Assembly: GCA_036794395.1 (NCBI GenBank)
Contig: DAIRGS010000213.1
Location: 1-12,365 of the forward strand
Source of the DNA: DASXMX01 sp036794395
GTDB taxonomy: Bacteria; Planctomycetota; Phycisphaerae; Tepidisphaerales; Tepidisphaeraceae
Direction of reading: 5' to 3'
Length of the DNA stretch: 12,365 nucleotides
Shown here: positions 1-6,397 of the stretch, piece by piece
Numbering within the stretch: the stretch's first letter is position 1
Layout of the letters: each line of letters begins with the position of its first letter
The notes under the pieces: model-generated
The model's database searches: none
Seen by the model: the letters and a program-made list of their open reading frames with translations, nothing else
What the model was told of the DNA's origin: nothing
Position numbers and translations under genes: made by a program

Positions 1-133
1 TCAGTTGTCAGTTGTCAGTTGTCAGTTGTCAGTTGTCAGTTGTCAGTTGTCAGTCGCTGTTGCCGGAAAGTGACCACTAACGACTAACCACGGACCACGG
101 ACCACTGACCACTGACCACTGACAACTGACAAA
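1..133. repeat. Inverted arrays of degenerate heptanucleotide repeats
   Basis: Seven exact copies of TCAGTTG and a partial eighth fill 1-54. After a 16-base spacer (55-70) a second array runs from 71 to 133 in nine 7-base units: TGACCAC, TAACGAC, TAACCAC, GGACCAC twice, TGACCAC twice, TGACAAC and TGACAAA. TGACAAC is the reverse complement of the left unit in shifted phase, so the arrays face each other and the ends can fold into a long hairpin. The units drift gradually along the right array, as expected for slippage and point mutation. Similar heptamer arrays are known in cyanobacteria (STRR-type repeats). They are not CRISPR, because there are no unique spacers. The block ends 23 bases before the ilvE start. 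Confidence 0.9.
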
Positions 134-156
134 AACAACGACCCAAGGATCGTCTC

Positions 157-1017
157 ATGCCCTCAAAGATCTGGATCGACGGACGTCTCGTCGACAAAGC
201 TGACGCGAAAGTCAGCGTTTATGACCACGGCCTCCTTTATGGCGACGGCGTTTTTGAAGGCATCCGCGCCTATGGCGGACGTATCTTCGAGTGCGAAGCG
301 CACATGGATCGCTTCTATCAATCCGCAAGGTCCATTCGCCTGAATGTCCCCTACGCGCGCGAGCAGGTCCGTGCCGCGATTGATGAGACAATCAAAGCCA
401 ACGGTTTTACCGACTGCTATATACGCCTGGTCGCCACACGCGGGGCCGGCAGCCTGGGCCTCAGCCCCGTCCGGTGCGAACGGCCCTGCGTTTTCATCAT
501 CACCGATCTATTGGAGATGTACCCCGCCGAGATGTACCAGAACGGCATGTCGGTCATCACTGCCTCAGTGATCCGCAACCATCCCAACGCCATTTCCCCG
601 CGCGTGAAGAGCCTCAACTATCTGAATAACATCCTGGCCAAGCTCGAAGCCATCGACGCCGGCGTCCCCGAGGCGATCATGCTCAACCACGAAGGCAATG
701 TCGCTGAGTGTACCGCCGACAATATCTTCATCGTGCGGGCCGGCGAAGTGCAGACCCCCCAAACCCACGATGGAATCCTCGAAGGCGTTACCCGCCGGGT
801 GATGATCGAGCTTTGCAAAGCCGGACGCATCCCGGTAATCGAAAAAACGCTTCAGCGCCACGACCTCTATATCGCCGAGGAATGCTTCCTCACAGGAACA
901 GGCGCTGAAGTCATCCCCGTGACCAAAATCGACGGTCGGCTCATCGGTTCCGGACAGCCCGGACCCATCACCCGGCAACTGATCGAAGCGTTCCATCGGC
1001 GCGTCCGCGCGGTCTAA
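157..1017 (+). CDS. ilvE: Branched-chain amino acid aminotransferase (class IV PLP enzyme)
   Basis: A 286-residue fold-type IV PLP aminotransferase, most likely the enzyme that transfers the amino group between glutamate and the 2-oxo acids of leucine, isoleucine and valine in the cytoplasm. The N-terminal block DHGLLYGDGVFEGIRAY (residues 23-39) is the family signature. Lys151 in VKSLNYLNN is the expected Schiff-base lysine, Glu184 in AECTADNIF should contact the PLP pyridine nitrogen, and GILEGVTRR (207-215) and TGTGAEVIP (246-254) match the phosphate-binding and cofactor loops. The length is close to the usual 290-310. AAGGAT lies 7 bases before the ATG. D-amino acid aminotransferase and 4-amino-4-deoxychorismate lyase share the fold. 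The FEGIRAY block and C-terminal region favour a branched-chain enzyme, but substrate specificity is inferred. No ilv or leu neighbours are visible. Confidence 0.9.
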   Translation: MPSKIWIDGRLVDKADAKVSVYDHGLLYGDGVFEGIRAYGGRIFECEAHMDRFYQSARSIRLNVPYAREQVRAAIDETIKANGFTDCYIRLVATRGAGSLGLSPVRCERPCVFIITDLLEMYPAEMYQNGMSVITASVIRNHPNAISPRVKSLNYLNNILAKLEAIDAGVPEAIMLNHEGNVAECTADNIFIVRAGEVQTPQTHDGILEGVTRRVMIELCKAGRIPVIEKTLQRHDLYIAEECFLTGTGAEVIPVTKIDGRLIGSGQPGPITRQLIEAFHRRVRAV

Positions 1018-1087
1018 GACCGTCTTGTTTGCAATTATTTGCTTGGTTTTGCATTCAGTTTTACCGGCCCATGACACGCCCCTCGAA

Positions 1088-1116
1088 TTGACACTGCCAT
1101 AAGGCACCAGTAGAGT
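1088..1116 (+). promoter_or_regulatory. Sigma70-type promoter for the histone-like gene
   Basis: A perfect TTGACA at 1088-1093 is followed, after exactly 17 bases, by TAGAGT at 1111-1116 (four of six matches to TATAAT). Transcription would begin near 1123, giving a leader of about 29 bases that contains the ribosome binding site ACGGAGG just before the ATG at 1152. It sits in the 134-base gap behind ilvE, so the small gene is probably transcribed on its own. Confidence 0.6.
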
Positions 1117-1151
1117 TTTCCGCCCTTAGCACAGTTTACGGAGGCTCTATT

Positions 1152-1361
1152 ATGGCGTTGCCTGAATATGAGGCGCTGAAGCAGTTGGTCAACGAGGTCG
1201 AGGATGACCTCAACAAAGCGGTCGGCGGCAATAAAGCGGCCGGGACGCGAGTCCGCAAAAAAATGCAGGATATCAAATCCGCGGCCCAGAAAATCCGTCA
1301 GCGGATTCTGGAAAACCGCGAAACAGAACCCACTCCCGGGACTGCCACGCCGCAGGAATAG
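1152..1361 (+). CDS. Histone H1/Hc1-like small DNA-binding protein
   Basis: A 69-residue hydrophilic protein whose N-terminal 50 residues resemble the N-terminal domain of chlamydial histone H1-like protein Hc1. It starts MALPEYEALK, has a predicted helical segment with Leu/Val spacing, the block GGNKAAGTRVRKKMQDIK (residues 25-42) and a further helix, AAQKIRQRILEN. Hc1 in Chlamydia has GNKAAAQRVR at the same place but also a long Lys-rich tail. Here the tail is only about 17 residues, Pro/Thr/Glu-rich and not basic, so the protein may organise or tether DNA rather than coat it. The start is fixed by GGAGG at 1140-1144 and a good promoter upstream. A perfect hairpin follows at 1385. The family call rests on motif resemblance. 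Confidence 0.75.
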   Translation: MALPEYEALKQLVNEVEDDLNKAVGGNKAAGTRVRKKMQDIKSAAQKIRQRILENRETEPTPGTATPQE

Positions 1362-1384
1362 TTTCGACTTGATCAAAGTCATCC

Positions 1385-1416
1385 GCGGAAGCGGGCTCGG
1401 TTGAGCCCGCTTCCGC
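1385..1416 (+). terminator. Perfect 14-bp hairpin after the histone-like gene
   Basis: GCGGAAGCGGGCTC (1385-1398), a four-base loop (GGTT) and its exact complement (1403-1416) form a 14-bp GC-rich stem 24 bases after the stop codon. No T-tract follows on either strand, so it may be a terminator without a U-run, a 3'-end stabiliser, or part of the next gene's leader. Confidence 0.55.
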
Positions 1417-1478
1417 AATGATGAGCCTGTAAGCGCCCAATCGTACCATCCCGACTTTCCCTATCTCCACGCGCAGCC

Positions 1479-1952
1479 ATGCCGCCGAAACTGCTCTTCG
1501 AAATCTCCGGCATCGATTTGGACAAGGTGCTGTACGGGCCGGACGGGATTCGCGAACGCAATCCGCAGCGCGGGGACATGGAGCACCTGGATGCCATCAC
1601 CCACATCGATGGCCAAAACGGGCGCATCATCGGATATAAAGACGTTCGTGATAACGAGTTCTGGGTGCCTGGCCATCTTCCCGGCCGACCCCTTCTCCCC
1701 GGCGTCATCATGATCGAATCCGGGGCCCAGCTTGCCAGCTTCTACAATCGCGAGGTCGAGAAGTGGCAGGGATTTATCGGTTTTACCGGGGCGACCGACA
1801 TTCGTTTCAGATTGCCCGTCACCCCCGGCCAACGACTTCATTTACTCGGACAAAAGGCATGGATCCGCCATGGCCGGTTCTGTTCGCACATCCAGGGGCT
1901 GGTGAATGGGACCATTGCCTTCGAGGCATCGATTCTCGGCGCCACCGTTTAG
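1479..1952 (+). CDS. FabZ/FabA-like 3-hydroxyacyl-ACP dehydratase (hotdog fold)
   Basis: A 157-residue single hotdog-domain protein. The segment PGHLPGRPLLPGVIMIESGA (residues 64-83) matches the FabZ active-site block. His66 and Glu80 take the places of the catalytic His and Glu that dehydrate 3-hydroxyacyl-ACP in type II fatty acid synthesis. The C-terminal part (FTGATDIRFRLPVTPGQRL) fits the family's strand 'F..I..aKFR.pV.PGd.L'. The first 50 residues are longer and less typical than in canonical FabZ, and no other fab genes lie nearby, so this may be a second paralogue acting in another lipid or polyketide-like pathway. No clear Shine-Dalgarno precedes the ATG. An in-frame TGA at 1422 limits upstream extension, and there is no better start. 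The dehydratase family is clear; the exact role is not. Confidence 0.85.
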   Translation: MPPKLLFEISGIDLDKVLYGPDGIRERNPQRGDMEHLDAITHIDGQNGRIIGYKDVRDNEFWVPGHLPGRPLLPGVIMIESGAQLASFYNREVEKWQGFIGFTGATDIRFRLPVTPGQRLHLLGQKAWIRHGRFCSHIQGLVNGTIAFEASILGATV

Positions 1953-2047
1953 TCCAGCTCGATTGAAAATCTCCTCATTTGAATTGCACTCCGTGAGATC
2001 CCAAGCATATTAATTCCATCGCCTGTTTGGCGTTATGGAGTTTTTGA

Positions 2048-2461
2048 CTTCTGATCCGACACGTCATCGGTACCGACTGGAGCATCCTGGTCGAGCCGGA
2101 CTTCAACCGGCGAGTCGACAACGGGGATGTTGTATTCTGGCGACCCGGTCGAACCGTCCATGCCGCGGTCTACGCCACCAATAACGCCGACGCCGAAGAC
2201 GCCATCGAAAAAATGATCGAAGGCCGCCCCGGCATCCCGGTCCAAATTTTCGACCGCGAAGAACCCGGCATCATCGGCCACGCCTATCTTCTTCCCGAAA
2301 CCGAGGACAATCACAAATACTGGGGCCTGAACACCTGGACGGCCGCCAAGGGCTCGGTCGCCTGCGTGACCATCTATTTCGACGAAATCGATGATCTCAA
2401 TTGGGCGATCTCCACGTGGAAGACAGTCCGGCCAAGAGAAGGCAAGCTGGATTTGAACTAG
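2048..2461 (+). CDS. Unrecognised small protein; start missing or 5' frameshift
   Basis: The reading frame is open from 2048 (just after a TGA at 2045) to the TAG at 2459-2461 and encodes up to about 137 residues. It reads as a real protein throughout: IGTDWSILVEPDFNRRVDNG near the start, then VVFWRPGRTVHAAVYATNN, then KMIEGRPGIPVQIFDREEPG, ending in DDLNWAISTWKTVRP. No ATG, GTG or TTG exists in frame before the ATG at 2213, which would discard the first 55 codons of well-behaved sequence. An ATG at 2035 opens the neighbouring frame (MEFLTSDPTRH), so a single extra base between about 2048 and 2063 would join them. Other options are a CTG start at 2051 or 2087. TTGCAC (1984) and TATTAA (2008) upstream could be a weak promoter. 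I recognise no family. The acidic, Trp-rich soluble sequence suggests a cytoplasmic protein. Confidence 0.55.
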   Translation, partial: LLIRHVIGTDWSILVEPDFNRRVDNGDVVFWRPGRTVHAAVYATNNADAEDAIEKMIEGRPGIPVQIFDREEPGIIGHAYLLPETEDNHKYWGLNTWTAAKGSVACVTIYFDEIDDLNWAISTWKTVRPREGKLDLN

Positions 2462-2489
2462 GGACGCTGGCGACTACACTGTATTAGCA

Positions 2490-2759
2490 ATGAGCAGAGT
2501 TGTAGAAGCTGACGAAAGCGGATCGATTCGCCTGGCGGGCGAGTGGACGGGCGCTAAACCGCACGCGCGCTACATCATCGAGTTCGAGGGTGGTCACGTT
2601 GTGCTTAGACTTGTTGAGGCGGAACTGGGCGGCTCGGTTTGGCATGTCATGACGCCGGAACAGCGAGCCGAGGACTTCCGACAGTGGATCGAGCAGCAGC
2701 GCCCTGCACAAGCGCATCTGACAAACGAACAGCTCCGCCGCGAAAACATGTATGACTGA
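2490..2759 (+). CDS. AbrB-like antitoxin of a VapBC-type pair
   Basis: An 89-residue protein directly upstream of, and overlapping by one base, a PIN-domain gene. Residues 3-40 (VVEADESGSIRLAGEW ... IIEFEGGHVVLRL) read like the short beta strands of an AbrB/SpoVT swapped-hairpin DNA-binding domain. The C-terminal half (TPEQRAEDFRQWIEQQ ... NEQLRRENMYD) is a charged helical tail ending in aromatic and acidic residues, as is common for antitoxin segments that wrap the toxin's active site. Size, order and coupling are those of VapB antitoxins. No Shine-Dalgarno is obvious ahead of the ATG, and a start 28 bases after the previous stop leaves little room for a promoter. VapB-type proteins usually repress their own operon, which is assumed here. 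The domain assignment is from pattern, not search. Confidence 0.6.
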   Translation: MSRVVEADESGSIRLAGEWTGAKPHARYIIEFEGGHVVLRLVEAELGGSVWHVMTPEQRAEDFRQWIEQQRPAQAHLTNEQLRRENMYD

Positions 2760-3211
2760 TGGCGCGCTACTTTCTCGACACTAATCTCCTACTCCGATTC
2801 ATCGACTCCAACGACGCGCTTCATTCGCTGGCCGCGGGGGCGACGCTTGAGTTGCTCAAGCGCGGACATGAGCTAACGATAAACAGTCAAGTGTTGATCG
2901 AACTTTGGGGTGTCGCAACGCGACCGGCGACGAATAATGGACTCGGGTGGGATCCCGTGAAGATCGAGCAAGCCATTCAGTTCCTGCGTGGACGATTTAC
3001 CTTTCTTGAAGATAGCAATCAGGTGTTTTCGAATTGGCTTCAGCTCGTGACAACTCATGGGGTGCGTGGAAAGCAAGTGCATGACACGCGAATCGCAGCC
3101 GCTATGCTGGCTCACGGCGTCACCGAGATACTCACCTTCAACGGAGCTGACTTCAAGCGATTCACGACGATTCGAGCAATTAGCCCCGCTGATATTGTCG
3201 GATCTCCGTAA
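2759..3211 (+). CDS. PIN-domain ribonuclease, VapC-type toxin
   Basis: A 150-residue PIN-domain protein. The acidic metal-binding residues are all present: Asp7 in YFLDTNLLLR, Glu48 in SQVLIELWGV, Asp109 in VHDTRIAAAM, and a fourth near Asp131 in LTFNGADFKRF. PIN toxins of type II systems use these residues to bind Mg2+ and cut RNA, often tRNA or rRNA. The target here is unknown. Length and motif order match VapC. The ATG shares its A with the TGA of the upstream antitoxin gene (TGATG), so translation is probably coupled, which suits a toxin kept below its antitoxin. The gene ends only 26 bases before thrS, so thrS may be partly transcribed from the toxin-antitoxin promoter. An intact catalytic set argues for an active enzyme. 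Confidence 0.85.
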   Translation: MARYFLDTNLLLRFIDSNDALHSLAAGATLELLKRGHELTINSQVLIELWGVATRPATNNGLGWDPVKIEQAIQFLRGRFTFLEDSNQVFSNWLQLVTTHGVRGKQVHDTRIAAAMLAHGVTEILTFNGADFKRFTTIRAISPADIVGSP

Positions 3212-3237
3212 GCAGATTCTGATTCCTCCGAGGACCA

Positions 3238-5364
3238 ATGGCATCCGCGAAACTCCCCGATGGCAGTATTAAGGAAATTCCTGACGGCACCACTGTATTT
3301 CAGCTGGCCGAGACGATCGGCAAACGTCTCGCCCAGGCGGCGATCGTCGGGAAGGTGGATGGCAAGCTGGTCGATTTGTCGTTTCCGCTCATGGGCCTGC
3401 ATGAAGTTCAGATCATCACCGAGCGCGATCCGGATGCGCTCTATGTCATGCGGCACAGTACCGCCCACGTGTTGGCCCAGGCGCTAAGGCACTTGTATGG
3501 CCGCGAAGTGCAGTACACGATCGGGCCCGTCATCGATAACGGCTTCTTTTACGACTTTGAATTCCCCGCCGGATTCTCACAGGAGGATTTGCCCAAGGTC
3601 GAAGCCGAGATGCAGAAGATCATCAGCCAGCAGTTGCCCTTCAAGCGGGATGAAGTCGCGCCCGGCAAGGCCAAGGAACTCCTGCATGGAGAAAACCAGC
3701 GGTTCAAAGACGAGATCATCGACGAGTTGGAGAAGGGTGGCGAGAAATCCGTATCGACCTATCAGCAGGGCGATTTCCTGGACCTATGCCGCGGGCCGCA
3801 CGTGCCGAACACCGGTCGGATCAAGGCGTTCAAGCTGATGACTGTGGCGGGGGCGTATTGGCGGGGCGACGAGAAGCGCGAGCGCCTAACCCGCATCTAT
3901 GGAACGGCCTTCTTCGATAAAAAAGAACTCGAAGCACACCTCAAGCAACTGGAAGAAGCCAAAGAGCGCGATCATCGCGTAATCGGCCAGAAGCTCGGGT
4001 TGTTCACCATCGACGATCAGGTGGGGCCGGGGCTCATTCTATGGAAGCCCAAGGGTGCGATGGTTCGAACCATCCTCCAAAGCTTTTTGCAGGATGAGTT
4101 GTTCCGGCGTGGATATCACATGGTCTACACGCCGCACATCGGCAAGGTGGATCTATACAAGACCAGCGGGCACTACCCGTATTTCAAGGAAAGCCAGTTC
4201 CCGCTGATTCGTTTCGTTCGCGAAGGATGCCAGGATTTGCTGGATGCGCTCGAGGCGGCCGCGGCAGGAACTCAGGCGTTAACGCCCGAGCGTGAGCGCG
4301 AACTTGTCGCCAAAGCGGGCCTTGAAAAGGAATATCCGTGGGACGCCGACGTCAAAGCCAGATACGCGCAGGCATACCAGATGAGTTTGAGCGGCGAAGA
4401 TTATCTGCTCAAGCCGATGAATTGCCCGCACCACATCAAGATTTACTCCAGTGACCCGCGAAGCTATCGCGATCTGCCGTTGCGCCTGGCCGAATTTGGA
4501 ACGGTCTATCGATTCGAGCAATCCGGTGAGCTATCCGGCATGACGCGAGTGCGCGGCTTTACTCAGGACGATGCTCACATCTTCTGCACCCACGATCAGG
4601 TGAAAGGGGAGTTCCGGGCCACTGTCGAACTGGTTCAGTTCGTCTTCCACACCCTGGGCTTTGCCGACGTTCAGATCCGGCTCAGCAAGCACGATCCGGA
4701 CAGCCCGAAATTTGCTGGCAATAAGGAAGTCTGGCTCCAGGCCGAGCAGGAGATTCGCGACGTCCTGACCGAAATGAAGATGGACTTCGTGGAAGCGGCA
4801 GGGGAGGCGGCATTCTACGGGCCCAAGGTCGATTTCCTCGTCCGAGACGTGATTGGCCGCAAGTGGCAGCTCGGAACGGTGCAATTGGATTACGTGCTCC
4901 CAGAGCGATTCCAGATCAATTACACCGGCTCGGATAACCGCCCCCATCGGCCCGTGATGATCCATCGAGCCCCATTCGGGAGCATGGAGCGGTTCATGGG
5001 CATCCTGATCGAGCACTTCGGCGGATTGTTTCCGCTCTGGTTGGCTCCCGTTCAGGTGGCGGTCCTGCCGATCAGTGAGAAGTTTAACGATTATGCGCAG
5101 CAGGTTATCACGGCTCTGCGGCAGGATAACCTGCGTGTGGAAGCCAACTTAAGCTCAGACAAGGTTGGAGCAAAAATCCGCGATGCCAGCTTGCAAAAGG
5201 TGCCGTATCAATTGATTATTGGGGAGAAAGAGGCCTCAACCGGCGAGGTAAGCGTTCGCGCCATGATTGCCGGTGATGTTGGAAAAATGACGTTAACTGA
5301 GTTTATACAGCGATGCGGGCAGGAGATTGCCACACGCGGGGTGGCTCATGCGGTAAAGGCATGA
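3238..5364 (+). CDS. thrS: Threonyl-tRNA synthetase
   Basis: A 708-residue class II synthetase that charges tRNA-Thr with threonine. Domains in order are: TGS domain (about 1-65); editing domain with HSTAH (His73, His77) and LCRGPH (Cys184, His188), the second zinc-like site that removes mischarged serine; catalytic core with motif 2 around RLAEFGTVYRFEQSG and motif 3 HRAPFGSMERFMGILIEH; and the C-terminal anticodon-binding domain (about 600-700). The catalytic zinc ligands are Cys396 (MNCPHH), His447 (DDAHIFC) and His576 (MIHRA). It is longer than E. coli ThrS (642) mainly because of an insertion of about 50-60 residues in 321-388, between the KESQFP and YLLKPMNC blocks. GAGG at 3230-3233 sets the ATG at 3238. 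It heads the conserved thrS-infC-rpmI-rplT cluster. Confidence 0.98.
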   Translation: MASAKLPDGSIKEIPDGTTVFQLAETIGKRLAQAAIVGKVDGKLVDLSFPLMGLHEVQIITERDPDALYVMRHSTAHVLAQALRHLYGREVQYTIGPVIDNGFFYDFEFPAGFSQEDLPKVEAEMQKIISQQLPFKRDEVAPGKAKELLHGENQRFKDEIIDELEKGGEKSVSTYQQGDFLDLCRGPHVPNTGRIKAFKLMTVAGAYWRGDEKRERLTRIYGTAFFDKKELEAHLKQLEEAKERDHRVIGQKLGLFTIDDQVGPGLILWKPKGAMVRTILQSFLQDELFRRGYHMVYTPHIGKVDLYKTSGHYPYFKESQFPLIRFVREGCQDLLDALEAAAAGTQALTPERERELVAKAGLEKEYPWDADVKARYAQAYQMSLSGEDYLLKPMNCPHHIKIYSSDPRSYRDLPLRLAEFGTVYRFEQSGELSGMTRVRGFTQDDAHIFCTHDQVKGEFRATVELVQFVFHTLGFADVQIRLSKHDPDSPKFAGNKEVWLQAEQEIRDVLTEMKMDFVEAAGEAAFYGPKVDFLVRDVIGRKWQLGTVQLDYVLPERFQINYTGSDNRPHRPVMIHRAPFGSMERFMGILIEHFGGLFPLWLAPVQVAVLPISEKFNDYAQQVITALRQDNLRVEANLSSDKVGAKIRDASLQKVPYQLIIGEKEASTGEVSVRAMIAGDVGKMTLTEFIQRCGQEIATRGVAHAVKA

Positions 5365-5481
5365 GCTGCATGGGAAGACGGCGCAGTGTGATAAAAAGCG
5401 CTTTCTGGGAGTAGTTTTGCATTTTTCGCTATCAAATCGCCGAACGAAAATCTAGAATCATTAGCCAACCTCTCGGTGCCA

Positions 5482-5527
5482 GGCGTGTGCCGGCCCAAGA
5501 GGGGCAAAAATACAGGAGACGCACGCC
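5482..5527 (+). promoter_or_regulatory. Possible infC leader structure masking the ATT start
   Basis: GGCGTGTG at 5482-5489 can pair with CGCACGCC at 5520-5527 (eight pairs, one G-U), the bases lying between the Shine-Dalgarno AGGAG (5514-5518) and the ATT start (5528). The same left arm can instead form a local hairpin with GCCGG at 5489-5493, and CCTCT (5469-5473) can pair with AGAGG (5498-5502). Two exclusive folds near a start codon would suit translational control, but this is inference from base pairing alone. I found no strong promoter in the 163-base gap after thrS. TAGAAT at 5453 lacks a matching -35. Confidence 0.35.
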
Positions 5528-6280
5528 ATTTCTACGCAATTTCGCCACAATGAGCAGATCCGCATTTCGCCGATCCGGCTCATCAACGACAAGGAAGAAC
5601 AGGTTGGGGTTGTGTCCACTGCGGAAGCCCTTCGAATGGCCCGCGAGGCAGGTCTCGATCTGGTCGAAGTCGCCCCCACCGCCCGCCCACCCGTTTGCCG
5701 GATCATGGATTACGGCAAATGGCGCTACCAGCAACAGAAAAAGGACGATAAGTCCCGGGCCAATTCCAAGGGCGGTCGGCTCAAACAGCTCAACATCGAC
5801 ACCGTCCGGATCGGAGATCACGATCTGGAGATTAAGATCAATCGCGCCCGCGAGTTCCTAAAGGAAGGGAACAAAGTGCAGTTTACCCTGCGCTTCAAGG
5901 GCCGCGAGATGGCCCACCTCGATCTCGGTCGCTTGCTGTTCAACAAGGTGAAGCAGGAGCTTTTCCTGGTTTCCAAGATTGAGCGCGACGCCAAGATGGA
6001 AGGCCGCCGGATGACCCTCGTCCTTCAGCCCGACCATAAGAACCCGGCCACGGCAAAGATTCCGGTCTTCCAGACCACCCCTGGCGTTCCCCGTCCCACG
6101 GCTCCGATGAACGCCGGCGCAGGGATGAATATTGCTCCGCGCGCTCCAGGCGCTCCCGCAGTGCCGCCTGCCGCAGCACGACCCGCTCCGGCCCCCGGCC
6201 CGGTGCCGGTAGCGCCTCGTCCGCCAGCGGCTCCCCCCGCAGCGGCCCGGCCCGCGCCGCAGCCCGTGGGACAATCCTAA
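5528..6280 (+). CDS. infC: Translation initiation factor IF-3, ATT start
   Basis: IF3 binds the 30S subunit, blocks premature 50S joining and checks start codons. The conserved N-domain begins upstream of any ATG or GTG: from ATT at 5528 the protein reads STQFRHNEQI, RISPIRLIND and KEEQVGVVSTAEALRMA, which matches IF3 N-termini. AGGAG at 5514-5518 lies nine bases before the ATT. Starting at GTG 5612 would cut 28 residues from a conserved domain. ATT initiation is the known E. coli infC arrangement, where IF3 represses its own synthesis by rejecting non-canonical starts. DLVEVAP and PPVCRIMDYGK mark the N-domain, and FLKEGNKVQFTLRFKGREM with the following region marks the C-domain. About 75 residues of Pro/Ala-rich tail (from about residue 175) replace the usual short end, giving 250 residues against about 180. 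It lies 163 bases after thrS. Confidence 0.93.
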   Translation: MSTQFRHNEQIRISPIRLINDKEEQVGVVSTAEALRMAREAGLDLVEVAPTARPPVCRIMDYGKWRYQQQKKDDKSRANSKGGRLKQLNIDTVRIGDHDLEIKINRAREFLKEGNKVQFTLRFKGREMAHLDLGRLLFNKVKQELFLVSKIERDAKMEGRRMTLVLQPDHKNPATAKIPVFQTTPGVPRPTAPMNAGAGMNIAPRAPGAPAVPPAAARPAPAPGPVPVAPRPPAAPPAAARPAPQPVGQS

Positions 6281-6301
6281 AAAGTTTTAACGGGGTTCCG
6301 C

Positions 6302-6356
6302 CCGTTTGCGGCTTGGCATCGACTTTCTTTCCTGATCCATGCCAAGCCGCAAGCGG
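6302..6356 (+). promoter_or_regulatory. Long hairpin in the infC-rpmI intergenic region
   Basis: CCGTTTGCGGCTTGGCAT (6302-6319) pairs with the 18 bases at 6339-6356 with one G-U pair, leaving a 19-base loop (6320-6338). It begins 21 bases after the infC stop. No T-tract follows, so it is not a simple terminator. In E. coli and Bacillus, L20 represses this operon by binding structured RNA in leader or intergenic regions. Whether this stem is such a site is inference from its position. Confidence 0.55.
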
Positions 6357-6397
6357 TATGGACATCGACAAGACCCGTTGTTAATATCCCCGCCCCT

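Noticed and set aside
1..133. Repeat array considered as CRISPR
   Set aside because: Seven-base units with no unique spacers and no cas genes; a simple heptamer array.
565..1107. 180-residue frame on the minus strand
   Set aside because: Antisense to ilvE, which has all the motifs of its family; no ribosome binding site or recognisable domain.
5395..5404. AAAGCGCTTT palindrome after thrS as a terminator
   Set aside because: A loopless 10-base palindrome cannot form a stable hairpin, and no T-tract follows directly.
5487..5861. 124-residue plus-strand frame with ATG in front of infC
   Set aside because: It overlaps infC in another frame and has no protein-like pattern; the IF3 frame accounts for the region from 5528.
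5612..6280. infC start at GTG 5612
   Set aside because: It would remove the conserved N-terminus (RISPIRLIND and following), which is in frame from ATT 5528 behind a good AGGAG.
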